Of a stretch of 64,000 nt of DNA, positions 53,916 to 63,149 are shown in pieces; within the stretch, counting starts at the first letter, position 1; the number at the start of each line of letters is the position of its first letter. Made by a program: the position numbers and the translations under genes. The stretch lies in NCBI RefSeq assembly GCF_009834345.1, contig NZ_CP035042.1, positions 2,666,001-2,730,000 of the forward strand. Direction: 5' to 3'. Source of the stretch: Billgrantia tianxiuensis (GTDB lineage Bacteria; Pseudomonadota; Gammaproteobacteria; Pseudomonadales; Halomonadaceae). The notes under the pieces were generated by a model. That model made no database searches, had not been told where the DNA came from, and saw only the letters and a list, made by a program, of their open reading frames with translations.

Positions 53916-53956
53916 TTAACTAATTTTTCACCATTCCTCGCTCAATGGTTAGTTAA
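53916..53956. promoter_or_regulatory. TTAACTAA inverted-repeat element, copy 2
   Basis: TTAACTAA (53916-53923) and TTAGTTAA (53949-53956) enclose an inner pair CCATT/AATGG. The overall design is the same as at 37481-37520, and the left 19 bases share all but two positions. It lies about 150 bp before the ABC substrate-binding protein gene, within the 389-bp gap after the glycosyltransferase. No gene is seen in the rest of that gap. Confidence 0.6.
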
Positions 53957-54104
53957 AGCCGCCACAGGAGCTTCACGATAGATTTTATCGATATGCGATA
54001 ATAAATAACTCTTGCCGATAACTTTAACTTCACCTAGGCTCGGGGAGGTGTAGTCGTAGAGCTACCTGACCATAACAACCTCAATAGCCATGCAAGGTGC
54101 TTTC

Positions 54105-54910
54105 ATGACCCTTACTCCCCTCGAGCCCAAACGCTCCGCTAGCACAACCAAAGCCTCCAGCCTGCGTCGCTACCTGCTGCCCGGCTTGTTCGGAACGGCA
54201 CTGCTGCTGACCGGCGCCACCCTTCAGGCGCAGGAGACACTGCGCGCAGGCGGCACCCCCAGCGGCATTCCCTTCACCTTCCTCGACGTACAGACCAACG
54301 AGATCACCGGCGCCATGGTGGACCTCGTGCAAGCGTTGGGCGAAGACATGGGCTATGACGTCACCGTGCAGGAGTCCCAGTTCAACGCCCTGATTCCCTC
54401 GCTCACCTCCGGCAAGATCGACATCATCTCCGCCGCCATGCTCAAGACACCGGAGCGGGCGCAAGTGGTCGCCTTCAGCGACGATGTCTATCCCTATGGC
54501 GAGGGGTGGTCATCAAGACCGACTACGAGGGCGAAATCCACTCGCTGGACGACCTAGCGGGAGAGACGATCGGCGCCCAGGTGGGAACCACCTACGTCGA
54601 ACAGCTCAATGCCATGGGCATCTTCCCCGAGATACGCAACTACGACACCCTGGCGGACATGATGCGAGACGTCTCCCTCGGCAGGATCGTGGCCGGCGTG
54701 GGCGACGCTCCCATCATGGGCTACCAGCTGAGCCAGGGGCGCTTCCCCGATCTACAGCTGGCCGAAGGCTATGAGCAGCAGATGGTCGGCCACATCGGCC
54801 TGGCCGTGGCGCAGGACAACACGGAACTGCTCGAGCAGCTCAATGCCTCGCTGGCGAAGCTGAAAGAGGATGGGACGGTGGAGGCCATATTTGAGGAGTG
54901 GGGACTCTGA
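54105..54910 (+). CDS. Polar amino-acid ABC transporter substrate-binding protein (apparent frameshift)
   Basis: Periplasmic SBP of family 3, with a signal peptide (RYLLPGLFGTALLLTGATLQ, cleaved after AQA-like LQAQ). Conserved pieces: GIPFTFLDVQTNEITGAMVD, LIPSLTSGKIDIISAAM. The frame breaks at GGGG 54503-54506. One G joins VYPYGEG to VVIKTDYEGEIHSLDDLAGE, for 268 aa. The C-terminal NASLAKLKEDGTVEAIFEEW is the usual family-3 ending. It heads an SBP-permease-ATPase set; substrate likely an amino acid or derivative such as an opine or polyamine conjugate. Confidence 0.86.
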
Positions 54911-55048
54911 GCTTCGCCTGAAGCACCTTCTCCACGTCCGCGCGCCGGCGGCACCTTCCGGCCGGCGCCTTCGACGATTCCATGAACAGCGCAACGCAGG
55001 CAGTGCCTTTCGGCATCGCCGGCATGCGCCTGGAAAAAAGGTTCTCCC

Positions 55049-55712
55049 ATGGAGTTCTCCGACGTAGTCGCTTTCCTGCCCATCCTGCTGAAAGGCGCGG
55101 TGGTCACCGTACAGATCACTATCGGCGCCCTGCTGCTGAGTTCGTTGCTTGGCTTGGTCCTGGCACTGATGAAGCTCTCGCCCTTCCGCGCCCTATCGCT
55201 GACCGCGAGCACCATCGTGAACGTGATTCGCGGCCTGCCCATCATCGTGCAGCTGTTTTACATCTACTTCGTCATACCCGAACTCGGCATTCAGCTCAGC
55301 GCGTTCCAGGCCAGCATCATCGGCCTGGGCATCGCCTACAGTGCCTACCAGGCCGAGAACTTCCGTGCCGGTATCGAGGCCATCGACAGCGGCCAGATCG
55401 AAGCGGCCAAATCGATCGGCATGAAGAGTCGCCTGATCATGCGTCGCGTGGTGCTGCCCAGGCCATTCGCATCGCCCTGCCGCCCTACGGCAACACGGCG
55501 GTCATGATCCTCAAGGACTCCTCGCTGGCTTCCACCATCACGGTGGCGGAGATGACACGGGCCGGCCAACTGATTGCCGCCTCCACCTTCCAGAACACCA
55601 CCGTGTACACCATGGTCGCGCTTCTCTACCTCGCGCTGAGCCTGCCGCTGATCTTCGGCGTCAACCGGCTGGAGCGTTACTTCGGCAAATCCGCGAAGGG
55701 GCAGGCAAATGA
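55049..55712 (+). CDS. Amino-acid ABC transporter permease (two apparent frameshifts)
   Basis: HisM/GlnP-type permease with about five helices. The start [20 protein letters not shown] is followed by [20 protein letters not shown]. The EAA loop region is [18 protein letters not shown]. Frame break 1 at CCC 55457-55459: one C joins RRVVLPQ to [21 protein letters not shown] probable second break at GGGG 55698-55701 would end the protein at TGA 55710-55712, overlapping the ATPase ATG (ATGA). Works with the SBP upstream and the ATPase downstream. Confidence 0.84.
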
Positions 55713-56437
55713 TCACGATCGACAGCATCCACAAATCCTTTGGCACCACCGAAGTGCTGAAGAGCGTCAGCCTCGAAGTGAACGCAGGTGAAGTCGTTTG
55801 CCTGATCGGCCCGTCCGGCTCCGGCAAGTCCACGGTCCTGCGCTGCATCAATGGCCTGGAGCGATACGACGGCGGCGCGATCACCATCAACGGCCGGCAG
55901 GTCGATGCCGACAGCCGGGACATTCACGACCTGCGCACCCGCGTCGGCATGGTCTTCCAGCGCTTCAACCTGTTTCCGCATCGCTCGGTGGTGGAGAACG
56001 TGATGGAGGGCCCGGTTTACGTCAAACACGAACCACGCAGCGAAGCGCGCAAGCAAGCCATCGAGCTGCTCGAAAAGGTCGGGCTGGGCGACAAGGTCGA
56101 CGCCTACCCTCAGCAACTCTCGGGCGGGCAGCAGCAAAGGGTCGCCATAGCACGCGCCCTGGCCATGCGCCCCGATGCCATTCTCTTCGACGAACCCACC
56201 TCGGCCCTCGACCCGGAACTGGTCGGCGACGTGCTCACCGTAATGCGCGACCTGGCAAGAGAAGGCATGACCATGGTGGTGGTGACGCACGAGATGAGCT
56301 TCGCCAAGGAAGTCGCCGACCGCGTCTGCTTTCTCTACGGCGGCCAGATCGTGGAAGAAGGCAACGCCAGGGCCCTGCTCACCGAACCGCAGCATGAGCG
56401 AACCCAGGACTTCCTTCGCCGAGTCCTCAATCACTGA
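55709..56437 (+). CDS. Amino-acid ABC transporter ATP-binding protein
   Basis: A 242-aa GlnQ/HisP-type ATPase: Walker [11 protein letters not shown]-loop in [13 protein letters not shown], signature [15 protein letters not shown], Walker [15 protein letters not shown], and the switch His in [13 protein letters not shown]. Cytoplasmic motor of the importer encoded just upstream; followed by the FAD oxidase gene after 23 bp. Confidence 0.95.
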   Translation: MITIDSIHKSFGTTEVLKSVSLEVNAGEVVCLIGPSGSGKSTVLRCINGLERYDGGAITINGRQVDADSRDIHDLRTRVGMVFQRFNLFPHRSVVENVMEGPVYVKHEPRSEARKQAIELLEKVGLGDKVDAYPQQLSGGQQQRVAIARALAMRPDAILFDEPTSALDPELVGDVLTVMRDLAREGMTMVVVTHEMSFAKEVADRVCFLYGGQIVEEGNARALLTEPQHERTQDFLRRVLNH

Positions 56438-56460
56438 ACCGCCCACAGGGAACCGAGCCA

Positions 56461-57749
56461 ATGGACGAACTGCAACATATGCCCCCTTCGCTGTGGGCGG
56501 ATACGGCACCGGCAGCACCGCCAGGCCCGCCCTGACGGAAAGCCGTCGCGCCGACGTCGTGGTGATAGGAGGCGGCTTTACCGGGCTCAGCGCGGCACTG
56601 GCGCTGGCCGAGCGCGGCATCGATACCGTATTGCTCGAGGCCAACGCCATTGGCTGGGGCGCCTCGGGCCGTAATGGCGGCCAGGTCATACCGGGGCTGA
56701 AGTACGATCCCGAGACGTTGCGCCAGCGCTATGGCCAGGAGCGCGGCAGAAGATGGTCGAACTCACCGGACGCAATGCCGATGTGGTGTTCGAACTGATC
56801 CAGCGCCACGGTATCGACTGCGAGGCCAGCCGTAACGGCTGGATCCAGCCGGCCGCCACGCATGCCAGTTTGAAGGTGATCGAGGCACGCGCCCGCCAGT
56901 GGGCCGACCACGGCGTCGACGTAAGCTGGCTCGACCGAGCGGCATGCGCCGAGCGCCTGGGCAGCGAGGCATATCTCGGCGCCTGGCTGGACCCGCGTGC
57001 CGGCGGCCTCAATCCACTGGCCTACGCACGCGGCCTGGCAACGGCCGCCGAGGCAGCCGGCGCACGGCTCTTCGAGCGCTCTCCAGTACAGGGGCTGGAT
57101 GCCCAGTCAGGCCGATGGGTGGTCGAGGTGCAGGGTGGCGCCAGAATCGACGCCGGCCAGGTGCTGTTATGCACCAATGGCTATTCGGGAGGATTGCAGC
57201 CCGGGCTGGCAAGAAGCGTAATAGCCGCCAACAGCTACCAGATCGCCACGCGACCGCTCACCGACACGGAAGCGCAAGGCATACTGCCGGGGGCGAAGTC
57301 GTCTCGGATGCCCGCAAGCTGCTGCTCTACTTTCGGCGGGACGCCAGCGGCCGGTTGCTGATGGGAGGGCGCGGCCCGTTCCACGAGCCCCGGGGCGAGC
57401 CCGACTTCCGCCACCTGCAGCGGGCCATCGGCAAGCTCTACCCGGCTCTGAAGAATGTGGAGATCGGCTACCGTTGGGCGGGCCGGGTCGCCCTGACACG
57501 CGACGCCCTGCCCACGTGCATCAGCCCGCAGCGGGGCTGACCGTAGCGCTCGGCTACAACGGACGGGGCGTGGCCATGGGCACGCACCTGGGCAAGCTGA
57601 TCGGCGAACACCTGGGCAACGCCTCGCTCCACGACGCCTTGCCCCTCCCGATCACGCCCATACAACCCATTCCCCTGCATGGGTTGCAGCGGCTCTACGT
57701 GGGTGCCGTGGTGAATTACTATCGAGCCCGGGATTGGCTGGAACGCTAG
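56461..57749 (+). CDS. FAD-dependent oxidoreductase, PuuB/DAO type (four apparent frameshifts)
   Basis: Likely amine oxidase for the imported compound, similar to gamma-glutamylputrescine oxidase PuuB. The repaired protein (430 aa, PuuB 426) starts MDELQHMPPSLWADTAP and has the FAD loop VVVIGGGFTGLSAALALAER, then WGASGRNGGQVIPGLKYDP, with the covalent-type stretch typical of the family. Later it has CTNGYSGGLQPGLARSV and GYNGRGVAMGTHLGKLI. Breaks lie near 56521, 56746, 57289-57293 and 57511-57513, each fixed by one base in a short G/C run. Follows the ABC ATPase by 23 bp. Confidence 0.8.
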
Positions 57750-57825
57750 GCTCTTTGCGAAAAATGTCTGCGCTATATCACCCTCTCCCTGGAGAGTCCG
57801 CGCATGGTAGGCTGGGCGCCAAATA

Positions 57826-57862
57826 ACGATCTCAGTAGTGATATCTCAACAACGATATCTCA
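57826..57862. repeat. Three direct repeats upstream of the IclR gene
   Basis: TGATATCTCA (57839) and CGATATCTCA (57853) follow a shorter CGATCTCA (57827) at 14-bp or near-14-bp intervals. The last copy overlaps the AGGAG ribosome site of the IclR gene. The layout suits autoregulation. Confidence 0.55.
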
Positions 57863-57874
57863 GGAGCCAAGCGA

Positions 57875-58668
57875 ATGACGACCGGCGAAGAACGGCCCTC
57901 GCGCTCTTCCCTGTTCAACCAATCCATCGAGAAGGCATTCGCCATCCTGGGGTTGTTCGGCGCCCAGCATAGCCAGCTGAGCCTTTCCGAAATCGCCCGG
58001 CTCAGCGGCATGAGCATGGGCTCGGTACAGCGCATTACCCATACGCTGGAGCAGTTGGGCTACCTGATCAAGGTACCCGCCTCGCGCAAGTATCGTATCG
58101 GCATCAAGATCCTGACGGTGGCCTCGCAATACCTGGAAGCGGACCTGCTGGTGGACTGCGCCAATCCCTACCTTTCCGATCTCAGCAACCGCTGCCTCGA
58201 AACGGTCTCGCTGACCGAGCCCAGTGGGCTCGAGATGGTCTATGTGGCCCGCTTCACCAGCCGCCATTACATTCCCATCCACATGCCCATCGGCAGCCGG
58301 GTGCCCATGTACTGCACGGCTTCCGGGCGGCCTTCCTCTCGGCGCAGGATGAAACGACCATCCGTCGCTACCTGGAGGCCTCGGAGCTGATTCGCTACAC
58401 CCCCGACACCGTGACGGACATCGATACCCTGCTGGAGCTGATCCTGGCGTGTCGCAAGCGCGGCGTGGCCTGGAACAACGCCGAGTACTTCCTGGGCGAC
58501 ATCAACATCGCCGCACCGGTACTCAACGGCTCAGGCGAACCGGTAGCCGCGGTTCATATCACGGCCCCCGGCAGCCGCTGGACGCTGGATGCCGCCCTCG
58601 AACGGCTGGCTCCGCCGCTGATCGAGTGCGCCCGGGCGATCACCAAGGCGGCTCGCACACGGATGTAG
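57875..58668 (+). CDS. IclR-family transcriptional regulator (apparent frameshift)
   Basis: Winged HTH at residues ~15-75 (NQSIEKAFAILGLFGAQHSQ, SEIARLSGMSMGSVQRITHT) followed by the IclR effector domain. The frame breaks at GG 58329-58330. One G joins MYCTASGR to AFLSAQDETTIRRYLEASE, giving 264 aa. The C-terminal half is intact to ITKAARTRM. Adjacent to the amino-acid ABC transporter and PuuB-like oxidase, which it probably controls. A partial copy of its last ~30 bases appears at 60942-60973. Confidence 0.86.
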
Positions 58669-58695
58669 CCCAACGAAGGTTGGGCAACCGCCTAC

Positions 58696-59403
58696 TCACG
58701 CCGAGCGCCAGCGCCGCTTCAAATAGCGATGCAGCGATTCGCGATAGTGCGAATCGAGCAGGTGCCGCTGGCTTATCGAACGATAAAGCGCGCGCCACTT
58801 GGCACGCTTGTTGATTGGCAGCGGTTTGACGTGGGTATCGATCCAGATGATCTCACCCGTGGCAGTGCACAGGAAATTGTTCATGTGCAGGTCGCGGTGC
58901 ACATAGCCGGCAGCGGCCAACTTCATCAGGTCATCGCACAGGCTGGCGAGAAAACCCTCGCGCTGATATTCGCCCAAGCCCGCAAAATACTGCTCGCCCG
59001 TCATTACCCCATCGACATGCTCGATCAGTAATAACGAACCCTGATGATTAAACGGATTCAGCGACAAGCCCCAGGCCAGACAACGCGGCGTGTTCAGCCC
59101 CGCCTGCTGCAGAATCTTCTTGCTACGAACTTCCTTGCGCGCCTCGAACTGCCAGAAGATACGCTTGTCGATGAAATCGCGCAGAAACCAGCGCACGGGT
59201 CTTTGCTGCCAGCGATATTTGTCGCTCTTGACCTTGGCCAGCACGCCCGTCGTCTTGTCGAAATAGAACTCGCTGCTTGCCATTCCCTCCATCAGGCGGG
59301 ACCGGTCGTCCTTGCTCAAGCTCAGTGGTAGGCGCATTCGCCCGCTTTCGAACAACAGGTAGTTCCGCCTGCGGCCGGCAATTTCCACCGCAGTGATCTT
59401 CAC
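58696..59403 (-). CDS. Lipopolysaccharide core-type kinase (Kdo/heptose kinase fold)
   Basis: Protein-kinase-like enzyme of the InaA/RfaP/KdkA group that phosphorylates LPS inner-core sugars. VHRDLHMNNFLCTATG carries the catalytic Asp and the metal Asn; EIIWIDTHVKPLP carries the second metal Asp. KEVRSKKILQQAGLNTPRCL and SLLLIEHVDGVMTGEQ form the N-lobe. The GTG start at 59403 (VKITAVEIAGRRRNYL) is chosen because the upstream ATG (59490) adds a hydrophobic stretch; the ribosome site is weak. About 235 aa. Fits the surface polysaccharide region. Confidence 0.8.
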   Translation of the reverse strand: MKITAVEIAGRRRNYLLFESGRMRLPLSLSKDDRSRLMEGMASSEFYFDKTTGVLAKVKSDKYRWQQRPVRWFLRDFIDKRIFWQFEARKEVRSKKILQQAGLNTPRCLAWGLSLNPFNHQGSLLLIEHVDGVMTGEQYFAGLGEYQREGFLASLCDDLMKLAAAGYVHRDLHMNNFLCTATGEIIWIDTHVKPLPINKRAKWRALYRSISQRHLLDSHYRESLHRYLKRRWRSA

Positions 59404-59536
59404 TCGATTCCCCCGGTCATCTCGTTGCCAGGCCTCAGTATGCAGGCCAAGCAGCCAGAAGAAAGTACCCTGCCAAAAAACCAAGAGCAAGTCAGGAGCG
59501 AAGCCAATTTTGCCCCGCGCTACCCCAGGGGATGCA

Positions 59537-60668
59537 TCATGTACCTGTCATAGGCTGCGATATCACAGGCTGTGGCACCGCAGGCTGCGATACCATGGTC
59601 AGGGCATCCTGGCCGTCCAGGAGAGGCTCCTGCTCCGGTACCTTGTGTTCCGGTACCTTGTAGTACTCCCTATACCACTCGACGAAGCGAGCCACCCCCA
59701 CCTCCACCGTGGTTCGAGGGCTGTAGCCCACGGCCTGCTGTAGCCCTGTGACATCGGCATGGGTATCCAGCGCATCGCCAGGCTGACGCGGCAGCAGGCG
59801 AACTTCCGCCTTCCTGCCCAAGCACTCTTCCAAGACCTTGATGTAGTGAATCAGCTCAACGGGCGCCTGGTTGCCAATGTTATAGATATGCCAAGGCGCC
59901 GTACTGCTCGCCGCCGGGGGCTCGCCTACGGCGGCCAGGTCATACCAGCCATCATCCGCCACTGGCAGATGATCATGAATTTTCAGAACGCCTTCAACGA
60001 TATCTTCGATGTAAGTAAAGTCACGGCGATGCCGGCCATAGTTGAATACTTCTATCGGCTCACCGGAAAGTATCTTCCTGGTAAAAGTGAATAGCGCCAT
60101 GTCAGGGCGCCCCCAAGGGCCATAGACGGTGAAGAATCGCAGCCCCGTGGTGGGAAGATCGTACAAATGGCTATAAGCATGCGCCATCAATTCATTGGCC
60201 CGCTTGGTTGCCGCATATAAATTGAGAGGATGGTCGGCGCGATCACCTTCCTTGAATGGCGTGCGTACGTTCCCCCATAAATCGAACTCGAAGAGGCGTA
60301 CACCAAGTGCTCCACTCGCTGCGTTCGGCACCCTTCCAGCACATTCAGAAAGCCCACCATATTGCTTTCCATATAAGCATGGGGTTCTCGAGCGAATACC
60401 TTACGCCAGCCTGAGCCGCCAAATGAATCACCCGTTCTGGGTGCCACACGTCAAAAAGCTGATCCACACCACGGCGGTCAGCCAAATCCAGACGGATGAA
60501 ATGGAAGCCCGCTTCCTCGGCAAGACTCGCCAATCTCGCCTTCTTGAGTTCCGGATCGTAGTAGTCATTGAGGTTATCGAGCCCCACCACCATCTCGCCG
60601 CGGTGGCACAAGGCCCGAGCCACATGGTAGCCAATGAATCCCGCCACGCCGGTAACAAGAGTCGCCAT
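59537..60668 (-). CDS. UDP-glucuronate 4-epimerase-type NAD epimerase (two apparent frameshifts)
   Basis: Extended SDR making a UDP-sugar for polysaccharide assembly. Begins MATLVTGVAGFIGYHVARAL (NAD loop). RVIHLAAQAGVRYSLENP and YAATKRANELMAHAYSHLY (catalytic YxxxK) follow, then TTGLRFFTVYGPWGRPDMA, the signature of CapI/GlcA epimerases. Breaks at GGGG 60381-60384 and CCCCC 60272-60276 (plus strand) are each mended by one base. The repaired length is 377 aa, about 40 longer than usual, due to a low-complexity tail (KVPEHKVPEQEPLL; PAVPQPVISQPM). Start at 60668. Confidence 0.85.
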
Positions 60669-60941
60669 TGAATCCACTCCATACTCAATGGAATGTATTC
60701 CAACGTAACCCAAGCTTTTGCAGAGCGAGATACCAAATGTGCTAATTCAGCGTCATGGATTATCTCATACGAAGCGAATGGAATAAAACGCCGACGAGCT
60801 GAGTCTCAGCCCTTTTCCGTAGCGATTCTGAGACGGGAAGCTGCCTTCCACATTGTTTTATTCCTACGCCGTTTGATCTTGCTCGACTTCAGCGCCAAAC
60901 GTAGCCGCTGACGCCATGGCAGGCTGCGCCGTTGAGCGAGC

Positions 60942-60973
60942 GCGCCCGGACAATCACCAAGGCGGCTCGCACA
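60942..60973. repeat. Partial copy of the IclR gene's 3' end
   Basis: About 32 bases resembling 58628-58659, sharing ATCACCAAGGCGGCTCGCAC. It lies in the 377-bp gap between the epimerase start and the second glycosyltransferase. No gene is seen in the rest of the gap, which holds only a short palindrome (GCTGAGTCTCAGC, near 60798). Confidence 0.55.
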
Positions 60974-61045
60974 AGACCTTGAGCGGACTAATTTGCCGAT
61001 GAATGTGCGGCTCCAACGTCAACTGGTCGTGGAACCGAAGAGCCT

Positions 61046-61844
61046 CTACTGCACCGCTTCGCGCTTGCGTACCACGTCGACCTTGCTTTGCTCGCGGGTC
61101 CACTTGCCCTGGGCTTGTCCATGTACTGGAAGTACTCGTTGGTGAAGTTGCCCTGGTTGCAGGTGTAGCGGTAGCAAGCGGTTGGAATCTCATCGCGTGG
61201 CAACATCTTGTTGAACACGCCGGGGCCGGTCAGCTCGAAAATGTTCTTGTCGGCCTCGCTCTCGATATTGGAGTAGATGGCTTCGATGATTCCATTCAGA
61301 TGCGGATTGTCGGGCTTGCTGGCGATAAAGTAATTGCTGATATCCCTCGCCGGGTCGTCACGTAAAGCTCACCGATCTCGGGTTTGACGATCCGTGCCAA
61401 CGGCCACACCGCGTGGCCGTCGATATCCATGTAGACCCCGCCGTGCCGCTGCAGCACCAGCACGCGCCAGAAATCGGCCTGGGCCGCGCCCACCTGCAAG
61501 CGTGAGTAGGCTTCAAAGATATCCGCCGGGTAATTCTGCTCGATGAACGCGGCCCGTGCCTCGGTGATCACGAAGCGATATTCGAAGCTCGGCGCCATCA
61601 GCCGGTTGAACAGATAGTTCAGGTAGACCGGTAGCGTAGCCTTGTCGGTGAAGTTGGTCTGCCACAGGATGCGTGGCACCTTGGCCTCGGCCGCGCGCTT
61701 CGACCTCCACCAGGGAGCGGCACGCTCGGGAATGGTGAAGCGCTTGTTGGGAAAGAGAAAATGGAAGCCGTAGGAAGCCAGCTTGGTCACGTTGGCCAGC
61801 AGTTTCACCATCCTGGCAAAGGCCAGTACGCCAAAGTTGTTCAC
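61046..61844 (-). CDS. DXD glycosyltransferase, copy 2 (two apparent frameshifts)
   Basis: Paralog of the gene at 52915-53715. The first ~165 residues are nearly identical (MVKLLANVTKLASYGFHFLF; HGGVYMDIDGHAVWP); the last ~100 are clearly diverged. Breaks at CCC 61344-61346 and GGG 61111-61113 are each mended by one base; copy 1 has GGGG at the second site. The repaired length is 266 aa, equal to copy 1. It lies 47 bp after the GT9 gene on the same strand, inside the polysaccharide cluster. Confidence 0.83.
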
Positions 61845-61891
61845 TCGCTTCCCCTCTTCATGGATACCCCAGCTACGACATGCCCCAGCCC

Positions 61892-63006
61892 TCACGGTTC
61901 CGGAGAGCTATGATCTAGTTTCGAAACTCCCAGCTCACTAGTAAACCAGCTCAACTGTTTTTTCACCTCATCCCAGTCTAACTGATTGACATCCAGCGGC
62001 TCGCTAGGCTGTGCCAACATATTAACCGACAGCGGGTGCCGGCTGTGCCAATCGTCGCGATCGGCCGGATCATAGGGGAACAGCACAAAGGAGGGCACAC
62101 CCAAGCCATCAGCTATGTGAACCGTAGCAGTTATACCCGACACCAGGGCATCGGCATGGGCGATAAGCGCGATATTGTCATAGACGCTCTGCGTGTCGGG
62201 CAACGAAAAGACTCGCTCACTCCATTGTTGACACAGTGCCTCGACCTCCTGCTGCTTGCCGGGAGCGGATAATACGCATACGTCGTGCCCAGGCAGTCGT
62301 TCAAGCAGCATGGGGATGAGTTGCCGGCTAGTCTCGAACGTGAGAGTACGGGCACGCCCCTTGCTGAAAGCGTTGAAACAGATGAAGGGACGTCGACCTC
62401 TCACAAAGGTAGCCACCCGCTCATCGCTCTGCTCGTTACGGGGACGAGGTACTGGGTATCCGCCCCCTGTACGCCACAGCGTTCAAGCAGTGTCAGGTAT
62501 TTCTCGGCAAAATGACGCCCTCGAGTAGCCTCTCCCAGCTTGAGATCGACCAGCCCTACGCTATCGTCCAGGCTAGCAACATGCCTGGCCTGCAATTGAC
62601 TCAGCAGGTAGAGCGCTCGATGGTTAGCCAAATGGCTGAAAAACACGACCAGATCGACCTGACCAATACGCTTGGCTAGCTGTCGGATTTCGCCGTAGCC
62701 AGCACGCTTCTTCGTTACGTGCACTGTATCCACGCCAAACTGATCGCGAAATACCGGTGCCATATCGGCTGTGGCGATGACTTCCACCGAAATGCCCTGC
62801 CGCTGCAGCTCTCTGGGCACGAAGGAGAACACTACCGAATCGCCCCATTTGGCATCCCACCGGATGAAAAGCACCTTGCGAACCTCTGAGGGCCTTTCAA
62901 CGGCCAGCTTTTCACGATCAAAAAGCCGTCGAATCAGTGCGATGCGAAGCCTATCTCGGCTCGACCGGACCCCATTCAACCCTTTTCTGATAAGGTATCC
63001 CACCAC
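61892..63006 (-). CDS. Glycosyltransferase family 9 (heptosyltransferase-like; apparent frameshift)
   Basis: A GT-B enzyme of the WaaC/WaaF family, adding heptose or a similar sugar to LPS. N-terminal KVLFIRWDAKWGDSVVFSFV is the GT9 start, with D and G conserved. RPFICFNAFSKGRARTL and the donor site ALIAHADALVSGITATVHIA (HADALVSGITA...H) are in the C-terminal half. The frame breaks at GGGG 62440-62443. One base joins QYLVPR to NEQSDERVATFVRGRRP, for 371 aa. Upstream of the copy 2 glycosyltransferase. Confidence 0.83.
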
Positions 63007-63149
63007 TCACCCTCGCGTCTGGCCACACTGGCAACGGAAAGAACTTTTCGTTAGGCTTGCCGCACCCGGAAATGGCTCAGGGTAGCACATCACATCGCTC
63101 CCGATAACCGAGCCGTAACGACCTTGGCTACCCAACCAGGAGCATAGAC

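Noticed and set aside
60798..60820. GCTGAGTCTCAGC followed by CCTTTTCC as an intrinsic terminator
   Set aside because: The stem is only 6 bp with a one-base centre and the T tract is short; no plus-strand gene ends there.
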